Shown piece by piece: positions 32,848 to 45,490 of a DNA stretch of 64,000 nt (position 1 is its first letter; every line of letters starts with the position of its first letter). A program made the translations under genes and the position numbers. Origin of the DNA: Mycolicibacterium cosmeticum (lineage in GTDB: Bacteria > Actinomycetota > Actinomycetes > Mycobacteriales > Mycobacteriaceae); assembly GCA_016197365.1 (NCBI GenBank), contig JACPVS010000014.1, forward strand, positions 62,001 through 126,000. Reading direction: 5' to 3'. A model generated the notes under the pieces. That model was not told the origin of the DNA and did no database searches. It was given only the letters and a program-made list of their open reading frames with translations.

Positions 32848-32852
32848 TCATG
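32837..32852. repeat. 16-base perfect palindrome overlapping the lppU stop
   Basis: CATGACC-CC-GGTCATG reads the same on both strands apart from the two central bases. It covers the last codons of lppU and lies just upstream of the candidate gpsI -10. It could be an operator or a short terminator stem. Confidence 0.55.
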
Positions 32853-33345
32853 CCACGTCTTCGACGCACACGGTGAAGTCACGCTGGTCGTACGGGTAGC
32901 CGACGCCACTGCTGCACTGATCGACATTGGCCACCCCCTGCAGGATCTGGGTCGCACGCTGGCGGTGTGGCTGGGCGGCGTCGGCACAATTCACCCGGAT
33001 GGGGTCGCGGTCGTGCTCCGGGTCGATGCTCATGCAGTCACCGGCCACCCAGTCGATATCCATGCAGATGGTGCTGCCGCCGTCGCCGAAGGTGCTGCGC
33101 ATCGAGTAGTACGAGTCGGCATCGGTGGGGCACTCGTCGCCGGTGGCAACGGTGGCGACGACCTTGTAGTTCGACTCGGGGCTACCGCACTGCGCCTTGA
33201 TGGCTTCCGGCCGGTCCGGCGGACCGCCCACTTTCAGGCAGTCCCCGGCCCGCAGATCCGCGGCAGCAGCCGACGAACAACCGGTGGTGAGCCCCCCCAC
33301 GAGAAAACAGAACGCGGCCGCGACAGCCGCGATTCTGGGCGTCAG
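32848..33345 (-). CDS. lppU: Putative lipoprotein LppU-like
   Basis: The mature part ([19 protein letters not shown] onward) carries eight or more cysteines and matches the LppU position between rpsO and gpsI. The only ATG/GTG/TTG in frame at the N-terminus is the GTG at 33300, which would leave just seven residues before the lipobox cysteine (LTTGC). The frame upstream encodes a perfect signal core ([20 protein letters not shown]) back to a CTG at 33345 that overlaps the rpsO stop (CTGA). I therefore extend the gene to that CTG, giving 165 residues; this start is unusual and unproven. Confidence 0.65.
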   Translation of the reverse strand: MTPRIAAVAAAFCFLVGGLTTGCSSAAAADLRAGDCLKVGGPPDRPEAIKAQCGSPESNYKVVATVATGDECPTDADSYYSMRSTFGDGGSTICMDIDWVAGDCMSIDPEHDRDPIRVNCADAAQPHRQRATQILQGVANVDQCSSGVGYPYDQRDFTVCVEDVA

Positions 33346-33611
33346 CGACGCAGACCGAGGCGCTCGATCAGCGAGCGGTAACGCTCGACGTCGACCTGAG
33401 CGACGTACTTGAGCAGCCGGCGACGACGGCCCACCAGCAGCAGCAGTCCGCGGCGCGAGTGGTGATCGTGCTTGTGCAGCTTCAGGTGCTCGGTCAGATC
33501 GGAGATCCGCTTGGTCAGCATGGCGACCTGAGCCTCCGGCGAACCGGTGTCGGTGTCATGAAGGCCGTACTGGCCGAGGATTTCTTTTTTCTGTTCGACG
33601 GTGAGCGCCAC
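33342..33611 (-). CDS. rpsO: 30S ribosomal protein S15
   Basis: 89 residues, the standard length. [31 protein letters not shown] and [10 protein letters not shown] are the rRNA-binding signature. It precedes lppU and gpsI, the usual rpsO-pnp neighbourhood with a lipoprotein gene inserted. Its stop overlaps the proposed lppU start. Confidence 0.97.
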   Translation of the reverse strand: MALTVEQKKEILGQYGLHDTDTGSPEAQVAMLTKRISDLTEHLKLHKHDHHSRRGLLLLVGRRRRLLKYVAQVDVERYRSLIERLGLRR

Positions 33612-33708
33612 GAAACAACTCCATCAATAGGTATCGCGAGGATTGAACTAAGGCGCGGCCGCCGCGAACTGCAGCACGCGCTGGGTCGCGGGGAAGTCTA
33701 GCAGTCCT

Positions 33709-34701
33709 CTACTGCGCAGCGAGAATCGTGCGGGCCCGGGCGGTATCACCCTGCATGGCCACCACCAGGTCATCGACCGAGTCGAACTTCTCCTGGCCAC
33801 GGATGCGGGCCACGAAGTCGACGGCGACGTGCTGGCCGTACAGGTCGGCCTCGGTGTCGAGGACGAACGCCTCGACCGTGCGGGTCCGTCCGGAGAAGGT
33901 CGGGTTGGTGCCCACCGAGACCGCCGCCTGATAGCGCTGCCCCGGCGTGACGGTCCCGACGACCGGGCCGTGCCCCAGGACGGTGAACCAGGCCGCGTAG
34001 ACACCGTCGGCCGGGATGGCCGAATGCATGGGCGGCGCGACGTTGGCGGTCGGGAATCCGAGCACGCGACCGCGCCCGTCCCCGCGCACCACCACGCCCT
34101 CGACCCGGTGCGGCCGGCCCAGCGCTTCGGCGGCGGCCACCACGTCACCCGCGTCGACGCAGGAGCGGATGTACGTCGAGGAGAACGTCACCGATTCGTC
34201 GCGATTGGTGGCAGCCGCCGCGGAAACCTCGGACACCAGGGACATTCCTTCGACCGCGAAGCCGAACCGATCACCCGCCCTGCGCAGCAGGTTGACGTTG
34301 CCCGCGGCTTTCTTGCCGAAGGTGAAGTTCTCCCCCACCACGACCTCGACGACGTGCAGGCTTTCCACCAGCAACTCGTGGATGTAGCGCTCGGGGGTCA
34401 GCTTCATGAAGTCCGCGGTGAACGGCATCACCAGGAAGACGTCGATACCCGTTTCCTCGACCAGTTCGGCCCGCCGGGTCAGCGTGGTCAGCTGTGCCGG
34501 ATGACTACCGGGGAAGACCACTTCCATCGGATGCGGATCGAAGGTCATCAGCACGGTGGGCACTCCGCGCGAGCGGCCGGATTTGACCGCGTGATTGATG
34601 AGTTCAGCGTGGCCGCGGTGAACACCGTCGAACACGCCGATGGTGACGACGCATCGCCCCCAGTCCGTGGGGATGTCTTCCCGGCCCCGCCACCGTTGCA
34701 C
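33709..34701 (-). CDS. ribF: Bifunctional riboflavin kinase / FAD synthetase
   Basis: Makes FMN and FAD from riboflavin. 330 residues. The N-terminal adenylyltransferase has VFDGVHRGHAELI (HxGH-like motif) and TFSSTYIRSCVDAGD; the C-terminal kinase has GRVLGFPTANV (the PTAN motif) and GTNPTF. The start is a GTG at 34701. It faces sirR across a 91-base gap holding a candidate metalloregulator site. Confidence 0.95.
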   Translation of the reverse strand: MQRWRGREDIPTDWGRCVVTIGVFDGVHRGHAELINHAVKSGRSRGVPTVLMTFDPHPMEVVFPGSHPAQLTTLTRRAELVEETGIDVFLVMPFTADFMKLTPERYIHELLVESLHVVEVVVGENFTFGKKAAGNVNLLRRAGDRFGFAVEGMSLVSEVSAAAATNRDESVTFSSTYIRSCVDAGDVVAAAEALGRPHRVEGVVVRGDGRGRVLGFPTANVAPPMHSAIPADGVYAAWFTVLGHGPVVGTVTPGQRYQAAVSVGTNPTFSGRTRTVEAFVLDTEADLYGQHVAVDFVARIRGQEKFDSVDDLVVAMQGDTARARTILAAQ

Positions 34702-34753
34702 GACGCCAGCCTACGGCGCGCGCGCCCGGCCGTCTGCGCTGGATCCCCGGTTC

Positions 34754-34768
34754 AGGTGATGATTGCCT
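34754..34768. promoter_or_regulatory. Candidate DtxR/MntR-type operator between ribF and sirR
   Basis: AGGTGAT-G-ATTGCCT is a 15-base imperfect dyad (five of seven pairs) flanked by TC and AA, giving the TnAGG ... CCTAA edges typical of DtxR/MntR/SirR boxes. It lies 25 bases before the sirR start, a good place for autoregulation. Confidence 0.45.
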
Positions 34769-34792
34769 AAACTCTCTGGTTGTGAGGTCCAC

Positions 34793-35491
34793 GTGAGTCC
34801 CAACGGCAACCCGCAAGACCTGACGACGGTGGCGCAGGACTATCTGAAAGTCATCTGGACCGCCCAGGAGTGGTCCAGGGAGAAGGTGAGCACCAAGCTG
34901 CTCGCCGAACGGATCGGCGTTTCGGCGAGCACCGCGTCCGAATCGATCCGAAAACTCGCCGATCAAGGCCTCGTCGATCACGAGAAGTACGGGGCCGTGA
35001 CACTGACCGAGGCGGGGCGCAGCGCCGCGCTGGCGATGGTGCGCCGGCACCGGCTGATGGAGACGTTCCTGGTACGCGAGCTCGGCTACGGATGGGACGA
35101 GGTGCACGACGAGGCCGAGATCCTCGAACACGCGGTGTCGGACCGGATGTTGGACCGCATCGACGCGAAGCTGGGTTACCCGACCCGCGATCCGCACGGC
35201 GACCCGATTCCGGCGGCCGACGGCAGGGTGCCCACACCCCCCGCCCGCCAGCTGTCGGCGTGCAACGACGGCGACACCGGGACGGTCGCGCGCATCTCCG
35301 ACGCCGACCCCGAAATGCTGCGCTACTTCGACAGTGTGGGAATCAGCCTGGACTCGCGGCTACGCGTGCTGGCCCGGCGCGACTTCGCGGGCATGATCTC
35401 GGTGGGTATCGAATCCGAGGATACCGACGAGGATCACGCCGTGATCGACCTGGGAAGCCCTGCGGCACAAGCCATCTGGGTTGTGCCTTAA
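34793..35491 (+). CDS. sirR: DtxR/MntR-family metal-dependent regulator (SirR)
   Basis: 232 residues. The winged helix is in AQDYLKVIWTAQEW ... LLAERIGVSASTASESIRKL, the dimer/metal-site region is RRHRLMETFLV and DEVHDEAEILEHAVS (His/Glu/Met ligands), and an SH3-like FeoA domain closes the protein (residues ~155-232). By family it represses Mn or Fe uptake genes when metal is bound. The start is GTG at 34793. The 3' end overlaps the SRPBCC gene by four bases. Confidence 0.88.
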   Translation: MSPNGNPQDLTTVAQDYLKVIWTAQEWSREKVSTKLLAERIGVSASTASESIRKLADQGLVDHEKYGAVTLTEAGRSAALAMVRRHRLMETFLVRELGYGWDEVHDEAEILEHAVSDRMLDRIDAKLGYPTRDPHGDPIPAADGRVPTPPARQLSACNDGDTGTVARISDADPEMLRYFDSVGISLDSRLRVLARRDFAGMISVGIESEDTDEDHAVIDLGSPAAQAIWVVP

Positions 35492-36099
35492 CGCACCAGG
35501 CGCAACTGCGGCCGAGCCGGTGTCTCGCGGGCCTGCAGCTCGCGTGCCCGCCTGTCCAGGGCGGTCAGGCTCTCCACCAGTTTGGCGACGCCGTCGGCCT
35601 CGACCGCATCCAGCAGCGCCGGGCTGAGCACCGCACCGCTGAACTGCCCGCTCGCAGTGATCCACGAGCCGGATCCGGCCGGGGAGACGCGGAACATCAA
35701 CCGCACCGACAGTCCACCGAGGCCGGTCGCGGCGAGTTCGATCCGGGTACCGTCCTCGATCGATTCGACCACCCAGTCCAGGGTGTTGGTGACGCCGAGC
35801 ATGCTCAACGTCGCACTCAGCCGGGTTCCGGCCGCAAGGGCGGACGGCGGCGGGGCAACCCAGCTGTCGTGGACCGCGAACCACTGATCCCAGGTACGGG
35901 GATCGGTGAGGACCTGCCAGACCGACACCGGCGAGGCGGCCAGGTGCTGGGAGGCGTCGATGTAGCCGATGGGGACTTCGCGTTCGCGGTGGTGGAAGAT
36001 CCGCGCGCCGTCACGCCTGGGCGCCACGCGCCGTCCGTCCGTGCGATCGGGGAGATACCCGAACCACTCGGAGGGATGAGCGGGCAACTGCATCGTCAT
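35488..36099 (-). CDS. SRPBCC-family (polyketide cyclase/lipid-binding fold) protein
   Basis: 203 residues from the ATG at 36099. The START-like hydrophobic-pocket domain begins near residue 46 (IGYIDASQHLAASPVSVWQVLTDPRTWDQW) and runs to about residue 190. The 45-residue Arg-rich lead is uncertain and a GTG start just before the domain is possible. Such proteins bind hydrophobic ligands; none can be named here. The fadE21/ltp1 genes that I recall beside sirR in M. tuberculosis are absent. Confidence 0.75.
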   Translation of the reverse strand: MTMQLPAHPSEWFGYLPDRTDGRRVAPRRDGARIFHHREREVPIGYIDASQHLAASPVSVWQVLTDPRTWDQWFAVHDSWVAPPPSALAAGTRLSATLSMLGVTNTLDWVVESIEDGTRIELAATGLGGLSVRLMFRVSPAGSGSWITASGQFSGAVLSPALLDAVEADGVAKLVESLTALDRRARELQARETPARPQLRLVR

Positions 36100-36202
36100 A
36101 CACGTAACAACGCAACCCGGACGACCCCGGTTCCCATGAATTCTTGTGGGCCTGGTCTCGAATTGATCACGACGCCGGGATGACCACACCGGGCCGCGCG
36201 TC

Positions 36203-37102
36203 CTACAACGTGGCGGGCCGCAGCACGACGACGGAGGTGGTGCGCGCCGAAGCGTCCTGCAGCAGCGCGATCACCCGGCCGTCCGGCGCGGTGGCGGCGT
36301 ACACGCCGTCGATCCCCCCGGGCTCCAGCGCCCGGCCGTGCCGGGCGTCCTCGGTCTGCGCGTCGGTGAGGTCGCGGCGCGGGAATCCCAGAAGGCACGC
36401 CTCATCCAGGCTGTAGGACAGCCGAGCCGCATCACCCAACTCATCCAGGGTGCGGGCCTCGTCGAGTCCGTAGCGACCGACCTTGGTGCGCCGCAACGCG
36501 GTCAGATGTCCACCGACCCCCAAGGTGGCGCCGACATCGCGTGCCAGCGCCCGGATGTAGGTGCCCGACGAGCAGTCCACCTCGACGTCCACGTCGATGA
36601 AGGGCCCGGAACCCGGTCGCCGGACCTCCAGCACGTCGAATCGGCCGATGCGCACCGGGCGGGCAGCCAGTTCGACGGTCTGACCTTCGCGGACCAACTT
36701 GTAGGCCCGCTGACCCCCGACCTTGATGGCGCTGACCGCCGACGGCACCTGCTCGATGTCACCGCGCAGCGCGGCGACGGCCGCCTCGATCTGCGCGTCG
36801 GTGACATGTGTTGCCGAAATATCCTGCAGCACTTCCCCTTCGGCGTCCTCGGTGGACGTCGTGCGGCCCAGCCGGATGGTGGCGGCATAAGACTTGTCGG
36901 TCGCCGTGAGCAAACCGAGGATCTTGGTGGCCCGTTCGATGCCGACGACCAGGACCCCGGTGGCCATCGGGTCCAGGGTGCCCGCGTGGCCCACCTTTCG
37001 GGTGCCGAAGAACCGCCGGCACCGCCCGACCACGTCGTGACTGGTGAGACCGGCAGGCTTGTCGACGATCACCAGGCCGGGGGCCGGCGGCTGGGGGGTC
37101 AC
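36203..37102 (-). CDS. truB: tRNA pseudouridine(55) synthase
   Basis: 299 residues from the GTG at 37102. The catalytic aspartate is in [12 protein letters not shown], with [16 protein letters not shown] and the [14 protein letters not shown] and [13 protein letters not shown] motifs, then a PUA-like tail. The start overlaps the pptT stop (GTGA), coupling it to pptT and pptH. Confidence 0.95.
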   Translation of the reverse strand: MTPQPPAPGLVIVDKPAGLTSHDVVGRCRRFFGTRKVGHAGTLDPMATGVLVVGIERATKILGLLTATDKSYAATIRLGRTTSTEDAEGEVLQDISATHVTDAQIEAAVAALRGDIEQVPSAVSAIKVGGQRAYKLVREGQTVELAARPVRIGRFDVLEVRRPGSGPFIDVDVEVDCSSGTYIRALARDVGATLGVGGHLTALRRTKVGRYGLDEARTLDELGDAARLSYSLDEACLLGFPRRDLTDAQTEDARHGRALEPGGIDGVYAATAPDGRVIALLQDASARTTSVVVLRPATL

Positions 37103-37758
37103 AGCGTGATCGCCGTCAGCGCAATCCCGTCGACGACCGACCAGCGACCGGCCAACACCGTCAGTGGCGGTCCGGACTCGGCGGCGGGATCGATCAGGAT
37201 CCTGGACTCGAAGGTGCCCGCCGATCCCGACGGACCGGGGGTGAACCGGATGTGGGCGTCCTCGAAGCCCAGCCAGCGGTGCGTCAACGGGAACCACGCC
37301 TTATAGGTGGCCTCCTTGGCGCAGAACAGGATTCGGTCCCAATGCAGCCCACCCGGGAGGCCGCCGAGTTCGACCCGCTCGGCCGGCAGGCTGATCGCGT
37401 CGAGCACCCCCTTGGGCAGGACATCGTGGGGTTCGGCGTCGATCCCCAGCGAACGCACGTCGGCGTTGCGGCCCACGACTGCACCGCGGAACCCGTCGCA
37501 GTGGGTCAGGCTGCCGACCACGCCGTCGGGCCAGCACGGTTCGCCCTTGTCCCCCTTGAGGATCGGAACCGGCGCCACGCCCAGCTCGCCGAGCGCCTGC
37601 CGGGCGCAGTGCCGCACGGTGACGAACTCGTTGCGCCGCTTGGCCACCGACCGCGCGACCAACGGCTCTTCCTCCGGCAACGGCATCAGACCCGGTGGGT
37701 CGACGTAGGCCTCGGCCGACATCACGGCCGCGGGCACCAGTGCGCGCAACAGGCTCAC
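37099..37758 (-). CDS. pptT: 4'-phosphopantetheinyl transferase PptT
   Basis: Loads the phosphopantetheine arm of CoA onto carrier proteins for mycolate and siderophore synthesis. 219 residues. Mg-binding GIDAEPHD (Asp107, Glu109) and [11 protein letters not shown] (catalytic Lys/Glu) are intact, with RHCARQAL and [12 protein letters not shown] as in M. tuberculosis PptT. GTG at 37758 follows the pptH stop by two bases. The neighbouring hydrolase opposes it. Confidence 0.93.
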   Translation of the reverse strand: MSLLRALVPAAVMSAEAYVDPPGLMPLPEEEPLVARSVAKRRNEFVTVRHCARQALGELGVAPVPILKGDKGEPCWPDGVVGSLTHCDGFRGAVVGRNADVRSLGIDAEPHDVLPKGVLDAISLPAERVELGGLPGGLHWDRILFCAKEATYKAWFPLTHRWLGFEDAHIRFTPGPSGSAGTFESRILIDPAAESGPPLTVLAGRWSVVDGIALTAITL

Positions 37759-37760
37759 CC

Positions 37761-38723
<963 letters not shown>

Positions 38724-38781
38724 AACGGTCAAGCCTACTTGCGTCGCTCGACGGCCCGCGAGATGACCGAAGCGGGGCAAC

Positions 38782-38795
38782 TAGAACTTGTTCTC
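38782..38795. promoter_or_regulatory. KstR-like operator
   Basis: TAGAAC-TT-GTTCTC matches the KstR consensus TnnAACnnGTTnnA at all but the final base and contains the perfect 12-base dyad AGAACTTGTTCT. It lies between the divergent pptH (start 38723) and the DUF3558 gene (38844), about 50-60 bases from each. KstR represses cholesterol-breakdown genes in mycobacteria. Confidence 0.6.
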
Positions 38796-38843
38796 GTTTA
38801 GACTCCCGGCAGGGTTCAGCTCGGACTCTCGGGTCGGAAGACG

Positions 38844-39431
38844 ATGTATGGGGGTGTGATGGCTGCCAAACTGCGACTGCTGTCGGCGTTGTGTGCGCTC
38901 GTCGCGGCGGTGATCGTGGTGTGGCAGGCGAACCCGGCCGGCGCTCCGGCGCAGGTCCACGCCGCCGACATGCCGCTGACCAACGTGTCCACGACCATCA
39001 AGTGGCCGGTCGTCGAAACCACCGACCCGTCGCCGTTCGATCCCTGCCGCGACATCCCGTTGGACGTGGTGCAGCGCATCGGGCTGGCCTTCACGCCGCC
39101 CACCCCGGAGGACAGCCTGCGCTGCCATTACGACGCCGGCAACTATCAGATGGCCATCGAGGCGTTTGTCTGGCGGACCTACGAGCAGACCCTGCCCGCC
39201 GATGCGGTCGAGCTGAACATCGGCGGCCACCGCGCGGCCCAGTACTGGATCATGAAGCCCACCGACTGGAACGACCGCTGGTGGATCACCTGCATGATCG
39301 CGTTCAAGACCAGCTACGGCGTCATCCAGCAATCGCTGTTCTACTCGCCGATCCATTCGCCGGACGGACCGGACTGCCTGCAGACCAACCTGCAACGCGC
39401 CAACGAGTTGGCCCCGTTCTACAAATTCTGA
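38844..39431 (+). CDS. DUF3558-family secreted or anchored protein
   Basis: 195 residues. A hydrophobic segment (LLSALCALVAAVIVVWQ, residues ~12-28) acts as signal or anchor. The exported part has the DUF3558 layout: DPSPFDPCRDIPLDVVQRIGL, a conserved Cys pair and a central strand region. ATG at 38859 is an alternative start with its own GGGGG site. It lies 17 bases before the CocE-like hydrolase and behind the KstR-like box. Function unknown. Confidence 0.78.
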   Translation: MYGGVMAAKLRLLSALCALVAAVIVVWQANPAGAPAQVHAADMPLTNVSTTIKWPVVETTDPSPFDPCRDIPLDVVQRIGLAFTPPTPEDSLRCHYDAGNYQMAIEAFVWRTYEQTLPADAVELNIGGHRAAQYWIMKPTDWNDRWWITCMIAFKTSYGVIQQSLFYSPIHSPDGPDCLQTNLQRANELAPFYKF

Positions 39432-39448
39432 TCGGTAGCCTTTATTAG

Positions 39449-41095
39449 GTGAGCTCTAGAATTTCGCAGCTGTCCCGGCGCGCACTCGGCCGCGCCCTGC
39501 ACCTGCCGCCTCCGACGTGTGACTACGTCGTGCACCGGGCGGTGCCGGCGCCCATGCGCGACGGTGTGGAACTGCTCGCCGACCACTACGCGCCGCTGAC
39601 GGCCACCCCGGCGGGCACCCTGCTGGTCCGCGCGCCGTACGGGCGCCGTTTCCCCTTCACCATCCTGTTCGGCAGCATCTACGCCAGCCGCGGGTACCAC
39701 GTCGTATTCCAAAGCGTACGAGGTACATTCGGCTCCGGCGGTGACTTCGTCCCGATGGTCAACGAGGTGCCCGACGGCGCCGACACCGCGGCCTGGTTGC
39801 GCGAACAGCCGTGGTTCACCGGCACCTTCGCCACCATCGGGCTGTCCTACCTGGGCTTCACCCAGTGGGCGCTGCTCACCGACCCACCCCCGGAACTGGT
39901 CGCCGCCGTGATCAGCGTCGGTCCGCACGACTTCGCGCAATCCTCCTGGGGCACAGGGTCATTCTCACTCAACGACTTCCTCGGCTGGAGTCACATGATG
40001 TCCCACCAGGAGGATCCGAACCTGGCCCGGGCGATCGTGCGCCAGGCCCAGGCCGGCCGGCGGGTCGACGCCGCGACGATGGACCTGCCCGTCGGCGCGG
40101 CCGGACGCCAACTGCTGGGCGAGGGAGCCAACTGGTACGAGTCCTGGTTGCAGCCGCCCGACGAGGATCCCGAGCAGTGGGCCCGGCTGGCCGCTACCGA
40201 GGCGCTGGACCGGGTCGACGTCCCGGTGCTGTTGATCAGCGGCTGGCAGGACCTGTTCCTGGACCAGACCCTGCACCAGTACTCGCACCTGCGCGGGCGT
40301 GGCGTCGACACGGCACTGACCGTCGGATCCTGGACGCACACCCAGCTGATGCAGCGGGGCGCGTCCGTCGTCCTGCGCGAGACACTGGACTGGCTGGGCA
40401 CGCACCTGGCGGGCAAGCCCAGCACACCGCGCAGTCCTGTTCGGATCCATATCAACGATCACGGCTGGGTCGATCTGCCGGACTGGCCGCCCGCGGCGCA
40501 GCAGCGGTCGTTCTACCTGCAGGCCGCGGGACAACTCACCGACACGCCGGGCGACGGCATCGCGGGACTGGCCTCCAGCTTCACCTATGAGCCCGCCGAT
40601 CCCACCCCCACCGTCGGCGGCCGGCTGCTGTCCGGGCAGGGCGGCTACCGTGACGACACCGCACTGGCCGCCCGTGCCGACGTCCTGAGCTTCACCGGCC
40701 CGCCGCTGCCCGAGGAGCTCTACGCGGTGGGCGTTCCGGTGATCGAGCTGGCCCACCGCACCGACAACCCGCACCACGACCTTTTCGTGCGGGTCAGCGA
40801 GGTCGGTGCCGACGGGCGGTCGCGCAACGTCACCGACGGTTTCCGCCGGTACACGGCGTTCGCCGAGGACGTGGTGCGCATCGAGCTGGACGCGATGGCG
40901 CACCGCTTCGCGGCCGGTAGCCGGCTCCGGGTGCTGGTCGCCGGTGGTTCTCATCCGCGGTTCGCCCGCAATCTCGGCACCGGCGAGCCCACCGAGACCG
41001 GGCAGACGTTGCGGTCTGCCACCCACACCATCGCCCACGACGGGCGGTCCCGGCTGCTCCTGCCGGCGAGCCGCACCGCGCCGTCAGCCGACTGA
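39449..41095 (+). CDS. CocE/NonD-family X-Pro-type acyl hydrolase
   Basis: 548 residues. The N-terminal alpha/beta hydrolase has nucleophile GLSYLGFT (Ser in GxSYxG), the acid in GWQDLFLDQ, and His in GSWTHTQL. A C-terminal jelly-roll domain (about 335-545) ends with VLVAGGSHPRFARN. This is the CocE/S15 layout; members hydrolyse esters and amides. Start is GTG at 39449. The positional counterpart is Rv2800. Co-transcription with the DUF3558 gene is likely. The stop overlaps the convergent gene by 12 bases. Confidence 0.88.
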   Translation: MSSRISQLSRRALGRALHLPPPTCDYVVHRAVPAPMRDGVELLADHYAPLTATPAGTLLVRAPYGRRFPFTILFGSIYASRGYHVVFQSVRGTFGSGGDFVPMVNEVPDGADTAAWLREQPWFTGTFATIGLSYLGFTQWALLTDPPPELVAAVISVGPHDFAQSSWGTGSFSLNDFLGWSHMMSHQEDPNLARAIVRQAQAGRRVDAATMDLPVGAAGRQLLGEGANWYESWLQPPDEDPEQWARLAATEALDRVDVPVLLISGWQDLFLDQTLHQYSHLRGRGVDTALTVGSWTHTQLMQRGASVVLRETLDWLGTHLAGKPSTPRSPVRIHINDHGWVDLPDWPPAAQQRSFYLQAAGQLTDTPGDGIAGLASSFTYEPADPTPTVGGRLLSGQGGYRDDTALAARADVLSFTGPPLPEELYAVGVPVIELAHRTDNPHHDLFVRVSEVGADGRSRNVTDGFRRYTAFAEDVVRIELDAMAHRFAAGSRLRVLVAGGSHPRFARNLGTGEPTETGQTLRSATHTIAHDGRSRLLLPASRTAPSAD

Positions 41096-41650
41096 GCCGC
41101 GCACCCGTTCCACGACCCCGGCCAGGGTGTCCGCGTCGTGCACCGGTGCGCCGAGGTCCCCGCGGGCGTCGACCTGCAGCCAGCTGGCGCAGCCCGCGTA
41201 TTCGGGCACCCGCGGCAGTCGGATCGGCGCCGACAGCGGATACGCCTGCACCACCAGCACGGTCAGCAGGTGCCGGGGCCGGAAGTCCAGCCGGTCGGCC
41301 TGCACCGACTCGGCGGTCCAGATGTGCAGGTCGGCGATCTCATCGATGGCCTCGGGCCGGTTCACCTGGACCGCGGCAATCACCTTCGCGCCGGCCCGCA
41401 GCACCACGGCCTCCTCGGTGCTGTCGGCCTCCCGGCCGTCGTGGGCCAGCAGATCTCGGTGCTCCGGCCGTACCCGATGCGCGTGACTGTGCGCGACCGT
41501 CGGGAACAGCAGGAACGATGCCGCGGTCTCCGCTGGATCAAGGGAGAAGCGCTTCTCGTGGATGCCACCCTTGCGCAGCAGTACCGTCTGGCGGCCGTCG
41601 AGCAGCGCCCGGACCGCCGCACTCCACTCCTTGAGAGCGGGTGAATTCAC
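41084..41650 (-). CDS. DUF1802-family protein
   Basis: 188 residues from a GTG at 41650. The opening LKEWSAAVRALLDGRQTVLLRKGGIHE and later FLLFPTVAH-type segment are characteristic of DUF1802, a family of unknown function. The start overlaps the DUF2277 stop (GTGA), so the two are coupled. Confidence 0.78.
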   Translation of the reverse strand: MNSPALKEWSAAVRALLDGRQTVLLRKGGIHEKRFSLDPAETAASFLLFPTVAHSHAHRVRPEHRDLLAHDGREADSTEEAVVLRAGAKVIAAVQVNRPEAIDEIADLHIWTAESVQADRLDFRPRHLLTVLVVQAYPLSAPIRLPRVPEYAGCASWLQVDARGDLGAPVHDADTLAGVVERVRGSVG

Positions 41651-41913
41651 TTGGCCGCCAAGCGCGCCCGCACCTCGGGGCGGCGCAGCGGCGGGACGGT
41701 CTTGGGCGGCTGGCGGCGGGCGGGCAGCTGTTCCAACAGTCGGGTGGTGATCTCGGTGACGTCGGCGACGGCCGCCTCGAACGCCTCGACGTTGGCGGCG
41801 GTGGGCCGGGTGATCCCGCTGATCTTGCGGATGAACTGGCGCGAGGCGGCTTCGATCTCCTCGGTGGTGGCGGCCGGTTCCAGGCCGCGCAACTCGGTGA
41901 TGTTTCGGCACAT
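41647..41913 (-). CDS. DUF2277-family small protein
   Basis: 88 residues. It begins MCRNITELRGLEPAATTEEI, the conserved CRNI start of DUF2277, followed by ASRQFIRKISG. A cytosolic helical protein of unknown function. It diverges from echA16 with 22 bases between starts and is coupled to DUF1802. Confidence 0.82.
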   Translation of the reverse strand: MCRNITELRGLEPAATTEEIEAASRQFIRKISGITRPTAANVEAFEAAVADVTEITTRLLEQLPARRQPPKTVPPLRRPEVRARLAAK

Positions 41914-41935
41914 GCCTCCACGATATGTTCATCGG

Positions 41936-42694
41936 ATGACTGCCGCTGAAGTGCTCCTCGTCGACACCACCGACCGCGTCCGCACCTTGACCCTGAACCG
42001 GCCGCAGGCGCGTAACGCGCTCTCCGCGCAGCTGCGCACCACGTTCTATGCCGCGCTGCGGACCGCGCAGGCCGATGACGACGTCGACGTGGTGATCCTG
42101 ACCGGAGCCGACCCGGTGTTCTGCGCGGGCCTGGACCTCAAGGAGCTCGGCGACACCACGGAGCTGCCCGACATCTCCCCCAAGTGGCCGCCGATGACCA
42201 AGCCGGTGATCGGCGCGATCAACGGCTCCGCCGTCACCGGCGGCCTGGAACTCGCGCTGTACTGCGACATCCTGATCGCCTCGGAGCACGCCCGGTTCGC
42301 CGACACCCACGCCAGGGTCGGCCTGCTGCCCACGTGGGGCCTGTCGGTGCGGCTGCCCCAGAAGGTCGGCGTCGGGCTGGCCCGCCGGATGAGCCTGACC
42401 GGTGACTACCTGTCGGCCCCCGACGCCCTGCGGGCCGGACTGGTCACCGAGGTGGTACCGCATGACGAGCTGCTGCCCGCGGCACGCAAGGTGGCCGCGT
42501 CGATCGTCGGTAACAATCAGAAAGCCGTTCGGGCCCTTCTCGATTCGTACCACCGGATCGATGCCGAGCAGACCCAGGCGGGGCTGTGGGTCGAAGCCGA
42601 GTCGGCGCGGGCCTGGATGGCCGACACCTCCGGCGACGACATCGCCGCCAGCCGGGCATCGGTGTTCGAGCGGGGCCGCTCGCAGGTGCGGTAG
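41936..42694 (+). CDS. echA16: Enoyl-CoA hydratase/isomerase family protein
   Basis: 252 residues, crotonase fold. The CoA-binding and oxyanion-hole sequences are RPQARNALS, AFCAGLDLK-like VFCAGLDLKELG, and INGSAVTGGLELALYCD. The first acid is within GGLELA and the second region is HARVGLLPTWGLSVRLP. Positional counterpart Rv2831. It hydrates enoyl-CoA in fatty-acid or sterol side-chain breakdown by family; the exact substrate is unknown. Confidence 0.87.
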   Translation: MTAAEVLLVDTTDRVRTLTLNRPQARNALSAQLRTTFYAALRTAQADDDVDVVILTGADPVFCAGLDLKELGDTTELPDISPKWPPMTKPVIGAINGSAVTGGLELALYCDILIASEHARFADTHARVGLLPTWGLSVRLPQKVGVGLARRMSLTGDYLSAPDALRAGLVTEVVPHDELLPAARKVAASIVGNNQKAVRALLDSYHRIDAEQTQAGLWVEAESARAWMADTSGDDIAASRASVFERGRSQVR

Positions 42695-42716
42695 GGCGGG
42701 GCGGTGATCGCCGCCG

Positions 42717-45490
<2,774 letters not shown>

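Noticed and set aside
42695..42716. Short GC stem between echA16 and dinF as a terminator
   Set aside because: Only five base pairs (GGCGG/CCGCC) form; too weak to call in DNA this GC-rich.
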